A DNA stretch of 32,316 bases, taken from assembly GCA_015057435.1 (NCBI GenBank), contig SVEJ01000034.1, positions 1 through 32,316 of the forward strand, in the 5' to 3' direction. The position numbers were made by a program, and so were the translations under genes. Shown piece by piece: positions 15,536-24,400 of this stretch. Source of the stretch: Lachnospiraceae bacterium. GTDB lineage: Bacteria; Bacillota; Clostridia; Lachnospirales; Lachnospiraceae. The notes below the pieces were generated by a model, which was not told the DNA's origin, made no database searches, and saw nothing but the letters and a program-made list of their open reading frames with translations. The first letter of the stretch is position 1. Each line of letters begins with the position of its first letter.

Positions 15536-16636
15536 ATGGCAAACATCATGTTAACAACCGGAAGTAACTTTGAAGGTTATGAAATCGTAGAGTATCTTGG
15601 CTTTGTCAATGGTCAGATTGCATTAAGCTCTAACTTCTTCAAAGATTTATCTTCTAACTTAGCAGAGATCAATGCACAGGAGAGTACAGCATTTACAAAC
15701 AAGCTGGAAAGTGCAAGTGAGAATGCGATTGAGAATCTTATTAAGGTGGCATCTAAGCGTGGGGCGAATGCTATCATTGGCGTTGAGCTTAATTACACAG
15801 GATTCTCAAGTAATGCTGTAGGTACTGTAGCTTCAGGTACTGCAGTAATTATTCGTAAGAAAGAAGCAATTCATAAGGTTATTACATCTAAGATTTATGT
15901 AAGTAACTATTACAACATGCTCATGCCTAGACCAGTAGAGGTAACATTGGCCGGTGAGGATAATGTAGTTAAGATTGCTCCATTATTCTACAACTACAAT
16001 CAGGATGAGATTAAAGCAGTTCGTTGTGATATCGAGCTTACGAATTTCTATGGTGAGAAATTAATGCTTCAGGGTATTGACTTCGTATTTGAGAAGAACA
16101 ACGTAACGAAGCTTCAGGCTGAGTTCGTTGAATGTAAGCTTCCGATGAAGGATATTCCTTTGATCAAAGATGTGAAAGTTTATGTACAGAAGTACGTAAC
16201 AGCGAAGGGTGTATTCGCACCTGATTGTGATCCAATCGATATTGAGTTGACACCAAGACAGTTCGAAGGCTTGCGTGAGAAGCGTGGTAAAGATGCTGTT
16301 GAACGTTATAAGTCAGACGGAACAACATGGTTATGTAACTGTGGTTACATCAATGCTGCAGGCGATGAAGAGTGTGCGGTTTGTGGACGTAAGGAAGATG
16401 ACATGAAGACGAACGTTGGCTTCAACTATGAAGAAATGTGCGATAAGATGAAGGGTCTTCCGAATGTAGCTGCGATGAAGGATGTATTGATGGTATACAT
16501 CAAGCAAGGCGCAATTGATGCGAAGTATCGTATGGAATTACTTGAGATTATGGAATCAGGTTTGCAGTATGAAAGAACACGTGGTGACATGACCGGAACT
16601 GTATTAGATAAAGTAATGAAGGTATTCGAGAATTAA
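15536..16636 (+). CDS. YbjQ/UPF0145-like protein with RanBP2-type zinc ribbon
   Basis: A 366-residue protein. The N-terminal part (1-110) resembles the YbjQ/UPF0145 (DUF74) fold, with LTTGSNFEGYEIVEYLGFVNG, KRGANAIIGVELNY and the TAVIIRKK edge. The middle (110-255) is beta-rich and unassigned. Then comes a zinc finger, W265-L-C-N-C-G with N273 and C280-x2-C283, close to the RanBP2 type. A helical C-terminal tail (300-366) follows. YbjQ proteins form pentamers of unknown function; the extra zinc ribbon is an accretion. GGGAGGA precedes ATG 15,536; the ATG at 15,531 opens only a short frame. Confidence 0.8.
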   Translation: MANIMLTTGSNFEGYEIVEYLGFVNGQIALSSNFFKDLSSNLAEINAQESTAFTNKLESASENAIENLIKVASKRGANAIIGVELNYTGFSSNAVGTVASGTAVIIRKKEAIHKVITSKIYVSNYYNMLMPRPVEVTLAGEDNVVKIAPLFYNYNQDEIKAVRCDIELTNFYGEKLMLQGIDFVFEKNNVTKLQAEFVECKLPMKDIPLIKDVKVYVQKYVTAKGVFAPDCDPIDIELTPRQFEGLREKRGKDAVERYKSDGTTWLCNCGYINAAGDEECAVCGRKEDDMKTNVGFNYEEMCDKMKGLPNVAAMKDVLMVYIKQGAIDAKYRMELLEIMESGLQYERTRGDMTGTVLDKVMKVFEN

Positions 16637-16650
16637 TTATTATTTCTATG

Positions 16651-16685
16651 CATCTATTACGGGTATCCGTAGGGGAGAATAGATG
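16651..16685 (+). other. Nested inverted repeat after YbjQ-like gene
   Basis: CATCTATT (16,651-16,658) pairs with AATAGATG (16,678-16,685), enclosing ACGG-GTAT-CCGT (16,659-16,670). It is followed directly by another hairpin. Confidence 0.5.
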
Positions 16686-16687
16686 TG

Positions 16688-16716
16688 AAGGTGACTGAAC
16701 ATTGTTCAGTCACCTT
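16688..16716 (+). terminator. 13-bp inverted repeat, likely terminator
   Basis: AAGGTGACTGAAC (16,688-16,700) pairs perfectly with GTTCAGTCACCTT (16,704-16,716), loop ATT, then CCTT. It probably ends the YbjQ-like transcript, and rules out the GTG 16,685 start of the HAD gene. Confidence 0.7.
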
Positions 16717-16741
16717 CCTTATGTCAATGGAGAAAGCAGCA

Positions 16742-17413
16742 ATGATAGACACAATTATTTTTGATTTGGACGGAACATTATTGAATACATTAGAAGATTT
16801 GACTGACAGTGTGAATTATGCATTGGAACAATTCGATTTACCGCCAAGGGATATTTCTGAAATCAGAAGGTTCGTTGGCAATGGTGCGAACAAGCTGATT
16901 GAAAGAGCGGTAGAACGACGATTGGATGATGTGTCCACGCAACAATGCCTTACGACATTCAAAGTACACTATCGTGAGAATATGAACAACAAAACACGCC
17001 CTTATGAAGGTGTGATGGAATTGATCAGACATCTTTTAGAGAAGGAATATCGTATTGCAATTGTATCGAATAAGTTTGATAAAGCAGTCAAAGAATTAAA
17101 TGTATCCTATTTCGAAAGTTTATTTCCGGTTGCAATCGGAGAATCTGAAACTGTTGCGCCGAAACCGGCACCAGATTCAGCGTTCGAAGCACTGCGTCAA
17201 TTACATTCGGATGTAAGCAGAGCAATCTATGTTGGTGATTCTGATGTGGATGTGCAGACAGCTAAGAATGCAGGACTACCGTGCGTGGGTGTGACATGGG
17301 GATTCCGTGACAAAGAATTGTTGTTATCCGAGGGGGCAGATGAGATTATTGATAGTCCGATGGAATTGCTATCACTTCTTGACAGGAGGAATGAAATGTG
17401 TGGAATCATATAA
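16742..17413 (+). CDS. HAD-family phosphatase (phosphoglycolate phosphatase/PPase-like)
   Basis: A 223-residue HAD subfamily IA phosphatase. Motif I is FDLDGTLLNTLEDL (nucleophile and acid Asp in DxD), motif II IAIVSNK, the Lys in APKPAPDSA, and motif III YVGDSDVDVQTAKNAG, in the usual order. The cap domain lies between. It may be a Gph- or PpaX-like housekeeping phosphatase; substrate not decided by sequence. ATG 16,742 (MIDTIIFDLDG) has GGAGA 8 bases upstream. The stop overlaps the rhomboid start by 16 bases, so the two are coupled and this is the first gene of a four-gene operon. Confidence 0.9.
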   Translation: MIDTIIFDLDGTLLNTLEDLTDSVNYALEQFDLPPRDISEIRRFVGNGANKLIERAVERRLDDVSTQQCLTTFKVHYRENMNNKTRPYEGVMELIRHLLEKEYRIAIVSNKFDKAVKELNVSYFESLFPVAIGESETVAPKPAPDSAFEALRQLHSDVSRAIYVGDSDVDVQTAKNAGLPCVGVTWGFRDKELLLSEGADEIIDSPMELLSLLDRRNEMCGII

Positions 17414-18417
17414 CAGATTTATTGATTCGTAAGGGATACGAAAGAATCAATCAGGAAACAGAAGGGATTTTGTTTCGTGAGAGTGAAGAATGTGTGTATA
17501 TGGTTACATTAAGCTATTCAGAACAGGGCGAAGATGAAAAACCATACCTTTCTATAGAAAGAAAGATGGAATTCGCGCTTGCCACACGATTTGCGAAAAA
17601 AGTTTCTTGCCTGCATCTTGTCTTTACCAATGACGGTATGTTTGATGATGCACGACAACATTTATTAGAGCATTTACCGAATATATGGTTTGTTGCACAG
17701 GATACAGGAAGATTGTATATATTTGAACGTCAGATTAATGAGTTTGACGGTATAAAAGACGAGTTAGAACAGGTCTTGAAACATTGTGCGGAACATTTAA
17801 AGAATAAGAAGATCGGTTTTCGGTTTACGCCGGTGAATACCGCAATTATTATTTTGAATGTATGTGTGATGTTTTTGGTTATGTTAGTGAATCGAGACTT
17901 TTTGGCAGTCTATGATTCGGATATTATGTTGTCTATGGGTGCGATGAGTTATAGCACAGTGATGGATGGAGCATGGTATCAGTTAGTTACATCATTTTTT
18001 CTCCATTTTGGATTTTCACATCTATTAAATAATATGATTTTATTAGCGTACACCGGATGTGAATTAGAACGAAGAATAGGAAGTATTACATACTTATTTG
18101 TATATATGATATTTGGTATTGCCGGTAATGTTGTTTCATTGTTCTGGCATCATGGTATGGGTAAGTACGTGGTGAGCGCAGGAGCATCGGGAGCAATCTA
18201 TGGTGTAATCGGAGCATTACTTGTATTGTTGATTATGCAGCAGATTAAGACGCCGGATTTGTCGCCTAGAAGGATTGTTGCAATGATTATTATCTCCATT
18301 TATCATGGTTTGACGAGCACCGGTGTGGATAATGGTGCGCATATAGGAGGATTGGTTGCCGGTTTAGTTGTAGGATTTTTATTGTCAAAGATTTCTCAAT
18401 ATGGTAAACTAGAATAA
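17398..18417 (+). CDS. Rhomboid-family intramembrane serine protease
   Basis: A 339-residue membrane protease. A soluble N-terminal domain (1-135) is followed by about six membrane segments. Active-site features are the HLLNN motif, GASG with catalytic Ser264 (SAGASGAIYG) and His315 in GAHIGG. The N-terminal domain resembles, by position and size, that of YqgP/GluP of Bacillus, which carries a C-terminal TPR domain on the same chain; here the TPR protein is the next gene. GTG 17,398 is chosen because AGGAGG (17,384-17,389) lies 8 bases upstream. It overlaps the HAD gene by 16 bases. Confidence 0.93.
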   Translation: MWNHITDLLIRKGYERINQETEGILFRESEECVYMVTLSYSEQGEDEKPYLSIERKMEFALATRFAKKVSCLHLVFTNDGMFDDARQHLLEHLPNIWFVAQDTGRLYIFERQINEFDGIKDELEQVLKHCAEHLKNKKIGFRFTPVNTAIIILNVCVMFLVMLVNRDFLAVYDSDIMLSMGAMSYSTVMDGAWYQLVTSFFLHFGFSHLLNNMILLAYTGCELERRIGSITYLFVYMIFGIAGNVVSLFWHHGMGKYVVSAGASGAIYGVIGALLVLLIMQQIKTPDLSPRRIVAMIIISIYHGLTSTGVDNGAHIGGLVAGLVVGFLLSKISQYGKLE

Positions 18418-18441
18418 GTGATTTTTTATGAGGTGAAGTTT

Positions 18442-21400
18442 GTGAGTACGGGAATTAGTATATCCAGTATCAATCGCATAAAGGAATTGGCTGAAGAAAG
18501 ACGCTTCAAAGAAGCATTAGAAATCTTAGACACTCAGAATTTGGACAAGTCCATCAATCCACAATTTTTGAAAATCAGTGGAGAGATTTTCCGTGAGAAT
18601 AAGAGATATTATGATAGCCGCAGAATTTTGTTGAAAGCGCATCAGATGGCGCCGCAAGGAACAAGAATTTTGCATGAGATGATACAGTTGTATCTTGAAT
18701 TGGGTTATTTCGACAAGGCAGAGAAGTATTATGAGCAGTATATGTTCTATACAACAGCTGATGATACGCAGAAAGATTATGTGGAATACATAATGAAAAA
18801 GGCGACCGGAGCTGACGTGAAGGATTTGGCTACAATATTAATTCCAATCTTAGAGCGTATGCCGGAAGATAAGTGGAATTTCGAAGCGATTTTGTTATAT
18901 GACAAGATGGGACGCAAGGATATGGCGTTAGAAGAAAGTCGATATATCCTTGAGAATTTCAAAGAGTCGGTCTATGTACAGCCGGTTATTGATTATATTG
19001 ATGACAAGTTAGATGTTGATAAGTGGTTTTATATTTATCCGAAGGAAGCAAAATCGGAAGATGAAGCGGTGTATGGTGATCTGATTGCGCTAGAGGAGAA
19101 GATCCTAGAGAACGATTATCTTACGATGTATCCACCGGAGGCACGAATCATGGTTGAGGCGGATGATAATGATCCGACGGTAGCGCCTCCACCGAAGGAG
19201 AAGAAACCTAAGAAACGATTCGGTAAGAATAACAAAGAAAAAGAAGAATCTTCATTATCTGAAGAAACAGGTGCATCAACGAAAGACGAGAAATCGAAAG
19301 ATGCAACATCTGATAAGGATGTACAATCTGCTTCAGATAAAGATAGCAATAAGAAAGCCGATTCTACTACAGATGAAAAGTCAGAGACAGTAGAAAAAGC
19401 CGATATGAAAGAATCGACAGATTCGAGCGAAATAGCTGATGCAGAGAAGAAGGCAGATGTGCAGGAGAGTGAAGCAACCAAGCTTTCAACTTCTTCTGTA
19501 GATGGTGCAACTTCTGCAACAACATCAGATAAGCAGATAACAGAAGAAGAGCAAAAGCAACATGAGAGAGAAGAAGCTCTAGAAAAGATTCTCTCTAAGA
19601 AGCTTGATAAGGATAAGCTAAAAGAGTCTGCAAAACACATGGCGCAAGCTGTTAAAGATATCGATGCCAATAAGGTAAAGAATGTTGCCGAAACAATGAA
19701 AGGCAATGTGAAGAAAGCCACAGATGCATTCGGTGAAGCAGTTGGTGCTAAGCAACCTGTTGCAGTATCTGAAGATGTATCAGATACTAAGCAATTAGTT
19801 AATGATGATGAGATTTTAGACGGAATCATTGAAAGTGTTCTTGAACCACCGAAACGAGCAGTTGGTGAAGTGGTAATGAATGAGGAATTGGATTCGTTGA
19901 TTCCGGATTCCCTAGAAGCGATGTCTGAGAAAGAGATAGCAGATATTGAGTCTAAGAAGGAAGAATTAGAAAGATTAGAATTAGAAGCGCTTGAGGCAAA
20001 CCTAAAGCGTGAGGAAGACAAGAAAGCAAAGAAACTCTTGAAATCTAAGAAGAATGCTGAGGATGAGGAGGAAGCACTTGATGCAGATGCAGAGAGTGAA
20101 GAATCATCATCTAAGGATACAGAATCTGAGGTAGAGGAACAAGAGTCTGCTGATAAAGTAGAATCAGAAGAAGTATCATCTGAACATGAACCTGAGCAGA
20201 AAGAAAAGTCATATACTTATGCTGAGTTGCGAGATCGGTTTATGGAAGATGAAGAAGAAAAGCCGCTTGATTCATTAGGATTCATTACGGTAGTTCATTC
20301 TGATGTTGATGACGCAATTGAAGATGCATTGCCGGATGCGGCAAGTATGTTACGCCAGATGATTGATAACAAAGAGAGTTATTCAGGTGAGAACTCTTTG
20401 GGATTTGAATCAAAGGCAAGTTATGAGAATCATGGTTTTGAAGTAGAGGATTTTGATTTTGATGAATATCGCAAGATATCAGAGGAATCCGTGGAAGAGT
20501 CTGTATCAACAGAAACTGAACTTGAAGAATCATTTGCACAAGAAGACTATGTTGAAGACGAATCTGTTGTAACGGAGAACGATGCGCAAGAGATTTCAGA
20601 CAACAATATAGTAGAAGAAATCTATACAGATGAATCTGTTGTGGCATTTGAAGATGTTGTGACAGAGGAGTCAGTACAAGAAGACTCTATTATAGAAGAA
20701 AATGTGGCAGAAGAACCTGTAACAGAAGAATACGTGACAGAGGAAGTTGCGACAGAAGAGCCTGTAGTAGCAGAGTATGTGACAGAAGAAGTTGCAACAG
20801 AAGAACCTGTAGTAACAGAGTACGTGACAGAAGAAGTTGCAACAGAAGAACCTGTAGCGACAGAATACATGGTGGAAAAGCCTGTGGCAGAAGAATACGT
20901 GACAGAGAAAGTTATGACAGAAGAACCTGTAGTAACAGAGTACGTGGCGGAAGAACCTGTAGTAACAGAATATGTTGCGGAAGAAGAGCCTGTAACGACA
21001 GAATACATGGTGGAAAAGCCTGTAGCAGAAGAATCTGTAACAGAAGAATACGTGACAGAAGAGGTTGCAACAGAAGAACCTGTAGTAACAGAGTACGTGA
21101 CGGAAGAACCTGTAACAGAAGAATACGTGACAGAGGAAGTTATGACAGAAGAGCCTGTAGTAACAGAGTACGTGGCGGAAGAACCTGTAGTAACAGAATA
21201 TGTTGCGGAAGAAGAGCCTGTAACGACAGAATACATGGCAGAAGAAATTGTGACAGAAGAATCTGTATCGGAAGAAATGGTTGCAGAAGAATATATAGTA
21301 GTAGAACATACTACGGAAGAAGTTGCAGCACAGGGATATGATGAAACTTTCGGTGGTTTTGAGGTGGAACAACAGTCTGTGATTTCCATTAGAGAACAGA

Positions 21401-21468
21401 TGCGGTTGGATATCGCTTTGACCCAGCGAATGAATATAATTTTACAAGAATTAAAAGAGGGTAGATAG
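18442..21468 (+). CDS. TPR protein with long acidic low-complexity and VTEE-repeat tail
   Basis: A 1008-residue protein. The N-terminus (about 1-190) has helical TPR-like units (FKEALEIL, YDSRRILLKAHQMAP, YFDKAEKYYEQY). Then comes a basic/acidic charged segment (KKPKKRFGKNNKEKEES and many K/E/S/D runs), an alanine-rich helix, an acidic part, and a long region repeating EEPVVTEYVTEE-type units (about 750-950). A helical tail, SIREQMRLDIALTQRM, ends it. No signal peptide or membrane segment. GTG 18,442 is chosen because GAGGTG (18,430-18,435) lies 6 bases upstream. It starts 24 bases after the rhomboid gene and ends 3 bases before the next. Function unknown; a scaffold or partner for the rhomboid or the next protein is inferred. 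Confidence 0.85.
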   Translation: MSTGISISSINRIKELAEERRFKEALEILDTQNLDKSINPQFLKISGEIFRENKRYYDSRRILLKAHQMAPQGTRILHEMIQLYLELGYFDKAEKYYEQYMFYTTADDTQKDYVEYIMKKATGADVKDLATILIPILERMPEDKWNFEAILLYDKMGRKDMALEESRYILENFKESVYVQPVIDYIDDKLDVDKWFYIYPKEAKSEDEAVYGDLIALEEKILENDYLTMYPPEARIMVEADDNDPTVAPPPKEKKPKKRFGKNNKEKEESSLSEETGASTKDEKSKDATSDKDVQSASDKDSNKKADSTTDEKSETVEKADMKESTDSSEIADAEKKADVQESEATKLSTSSVDGATSATTSDKQITEEEQKQHEREEALEKILSKKLDKDKLKESAKHMAQAVKDIDANKVKNVAETMKGNVKKATDAFGEAVGAKQPVAVSEDVSDTKQLVNDDEILDGIIESVLEPPKRAVGEVVMNEELDSLIPDSLEAMSEKEIADIESKKEELERLELEALEANLKREEDKKAKKLLKSKKNAEDEEEALDADAESEESSSKDTESEVEEQESADKVESEEVSSEHEPEQKEKSYTYAELRDRFMEDEEEKPLDSLGFITVVHSDVDDAIEDALPDAASMLRQMIDNKESYSGENSLGFESKASYENHGFEVEDFDFDEYRKISEESVEESVSTETELEESFAQEDYVEDESVVTENDAQEISDNNIVEEIYTDESVVAFEDVVTEESVQEDSIIEENVAEEPVTEEYVTEEVATEEPVVAEYVTEEVATEEPVVTEYVTEEVATEEPVATEYMVEKPVAEEYVTEKVMTEEPVVTEYVAEEPVVTEYVAEEEPVTTEYMVEKPVAEESVTEEYVTEEVATEEPVVTEYVTEEPVTEEYVTEEVMTEEPVVTEYVAEEPVVTEYVAEEEPVTTEYMAEEIVTEESVSEEMVAEEYIVVEHTTEEVAAQGYDETFGGFEVEQQSVISIREQMRLDIALTQRMNIILQELKEGR
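20701..21300 (+). repeat. Intragenic VTEE-type repeat tract, with a 228-bp offset duplication
   Basis: Units of the EEPVVTEYVTEE kind are repeated here. About 99 bases at 20,911-21,009 recur at 21,139-21,237 with a single difference that I saw, so a block of about 228 bases was probably duplicated recently. Confidence 0.8.
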
Positions 21469-21471
21469 TAT

Positions 21472-24400
21472 ATGGCACTTCAGCTCAAGGGAAGTAATGG
21501 GGGCGGTAATAACCGTCAAAAATTTAATAGTAGTTCATTTGGTGCAGGGGAGATTGAAGAGACATCTGAAATGAAAGAACTCCGTATGAAGCGTGAAGCA
21601 GATGCAGCAGCTGCAAGAGATGCTATTGCAAAGAAGCAGGAAGAAATGCGTCAAAAGGCAATGGTCTATGAGCAGATGGAAGCAGCAAAAAAAGAGCGCG
21701 AGAGAAAACAGCGTGAAGAGGAAGAGCTTAGGAATAATCCGGCTTTAGCTGCTGAACGAGAAAGACAATTGGCTGCGGAGAAAGCAGCGGAGGAACAAAG
21801 AGCCAGATTCAAAGCAGAGGAAGAAGCTAAGATTCAGGCGGAAAGGCGGGTGCAAGAAAAGAAGATGAATCAGACTGATGCATTAATAGCAGCTATTCGA
21901 GCACAAGTTGAAAAAGAAAAAGCACAAAAGGAAGCGGCGACGATCAAAACAGCGCCAACAGCTTCTTCTAATAAGAAAAATGATTCCGGTGAGAACAAAC
22001 CGCAGTATCGTACAATATCTCCTGAAGAGATGGCGAAAATAGAAGAAAAGAAACGATTGAAAGCTGCAGGTATTGTAGTTGAGGAAAAACCGGCACAGCC
22101 GGCAGAACCGGCAAAGCCTACTGCATCTTCACAAGGCTTAGGAGGAGGCGTTTCGGGTGGAGCAAGTAATGGTCCATCGCTGACAAATCCGTTAGGTAAC
22201 GGACCAACCTTGTCAAATGCCAACCAAGGTTCTCAAGGATTAGGGGCATCTATGTCAGGTGGAGGTCTAGGAATAGACATAACCGCAACAATGAATAATA
22301 CGAATACACCAAATGCGGATGAGAATACAGTTGCGTTGGATGCAGAACAGATTAATGCGGCTGTTGAGAAGTCAAAGACAACGCTATCATTTGCAAAGCC
22401 TGTAGAGACAGTTGACGTCGCACCGGAACCGGTTAAGGAAGCAACAATTCAGACAGAACCTGTCAGAGTTGCGCCTGTTCAACCGGCACCAATCCCTGAT
22501 TCTATTAAGACAGTTCCGGTTCCTGAACCGGTTAAAGTTGATTCCGGTTCGAGCACAATTATTGTCGATGACGGCAATGCATGGGGCGGAACACAGATAG
22601 AAGAAACAGAACCTGAAACACCAACAATTAGTTGGGTGGATTCGGGTACAACACCAACACAAGTTCATGCACCGGAACACGCAAAAGAATCATCAAGGAC
22701 ATCATTAGTCGACGATAATGGTGATATTATCAGCGTAGTTCCTGTACGTCAAAGACCAACAGGTACCAACGATGTACAGAGTGCATATAATATTGATTTT
22801 GACGATGACGACGATGATGATGTAATGTCATTTGGTTCGTATTCAGCACCGGCTGAAGATAACCGTCAGGCTGAAGAAGAAGCAAAGCGTCAGGCAGAGG
22901 AAGAAGCAAGACGTAAGGCCGAAGAAGAAGCAAAGCGTCAGGCAGAAGAAGAAGCAAGACGCAAGGCTGAAGAAGAAGCAAAGCGCCAGGCTGAAGAGGA
23001 AGCAAAGCGTCAGGCAGAGGAAGAAGCAAGACGCAAGGCTGAAGAAGAAGCAAAACGTCAGGCAGAGGAAGAAGCAAGACGCAAGGCTGAAGAGGAAGCA
23101 AAGCGCCAGGCAGAGGAAGAAGCAAGACGCAAGGCTGAAGAAGAAGCAAAACGCCAGGCAGAGGAAGAAGCAAGACGCAAGGCTGAAGAGGAAGCAAAGC
23201 GCCAGGCAGAGGAAGAAGCAAGACGCAAGGCTGAAGAAGAAGCAAAACGTCAGGCAGAGGAAGAAGCAAGACGCAAGGCTGAAGAGGAAGCGAAACGTCA
23301 GGCAGAAGAAGAAGCAAGACGTAAGGCTGAAGAGGAAGCAAGACGTAAGGCAGAAGAAGAAGCAAGACGTAAGGCAGAGGAAGAAGCAAAGCGTAAAGCA
23401 GAGGAAGAAGCAAGACGTAAGGCAGAGGAAGAAGCAAAGCGTAAAGCTGAAGAAGAAGCAAGACGTAAAGCAGAGGAAGAAGCAAAACGTAAAGCTGAAG
23501 AAGAAGCAAAGCGTAAAGCCGAAGAAGAAGCAAAGCGTAAAGCCGAAGAAGAAGCAAGACGTAAGGCAGAGGAAGAAGCAAAGCGTAAAGCCGAAGAGGA
23601 AGCAAGACGCAAGGCCGAAGAGGAAGCAAAGCGTCAGGCAGAGGAAGAGGCAAGACGTAAGGCAGAGGAAGAGGCAAGACGTAAAGCCGAAGAAGAGGCG
23701 AGACGTAAAGCCGAAGAGGAAGCAAAACGTAAAGCAGAAGAAGAAGCAAAACGTCAGGCTGAAGAAGAGGCAAGACGTAAGGCTGAAGAGGAAGCAAAAC
23801 GTCAGGCAGAGGAAGAGGCAAGACGCAAGGCCGAAGAAGAAGCAAAACGTCAGGCAGAGGAAGAAGCAAGACGTAAGGCTGAAGAGGAAGCAAGACGTAA
23901 AGCCGAAGAGGAAGCAAGACGCAAGGCAGAGGAAGAGGCAAAACGCAAGGCAGAGGAAGAAGCAAAACGTAAGGCTGAAGAAGCAGCCAAGGCGGCAGTA
24001 GCGATGAACAATGGTTTCTCTTTACCTGTCGGAGCAGAGCAGTTCTTAGGAAAGTATTTATCAGTATCAGCAATTAGTGATCAGATTGCAGATACAATGA
24101 AATATATAAGTGAACATCCAAGCGAGCCACGCAACATTGTGATTCTTGGACAGTATGGATTTGGTACAACAACAATTGCTGAAGATTTTGCAAGAAGTTT
24201 TTATGCGATGGGACTTTGTAAGACCAAGACGATTGCCAAGATTAAAGCAGGTGCATTAAACCGTGCGAATATCAGTGATGCAATTAGCAAATTGCAAGGT
24301 GGATGTTTGGTTGTCGAGAATGCAGGAGTTATATCTAATGAGAAGCTTGACGAGATCTATCACATTGTGAGCGATTCCAATAATGACGTTGTTGTTATTA

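Noticed and set aside
19116..21389. Long minus-strand Ser/Thr-rich frames opposite the TPR gene
   Set aside because: They mirror the acidic repeat on the other strand and lack ribosome sites.
22864..23988. CRISPR array
   Set aside because: The 24-bp units are contiguous without spacers and stay in one long coding frame.
22832..24001. Plus-strand 389-residue K/R/Q-rich frame
   Set aside because: Shifted frame of the same repeat tract; no start signal. Kept only as a frameshift remark in findings.
22730..24073. Minus-strand 447-residue Leu/Pro-rich frame
   Set aside because: It is the antisense shadow of the 24-bp repeat, with no ribosome site and composition forced by the repeat.
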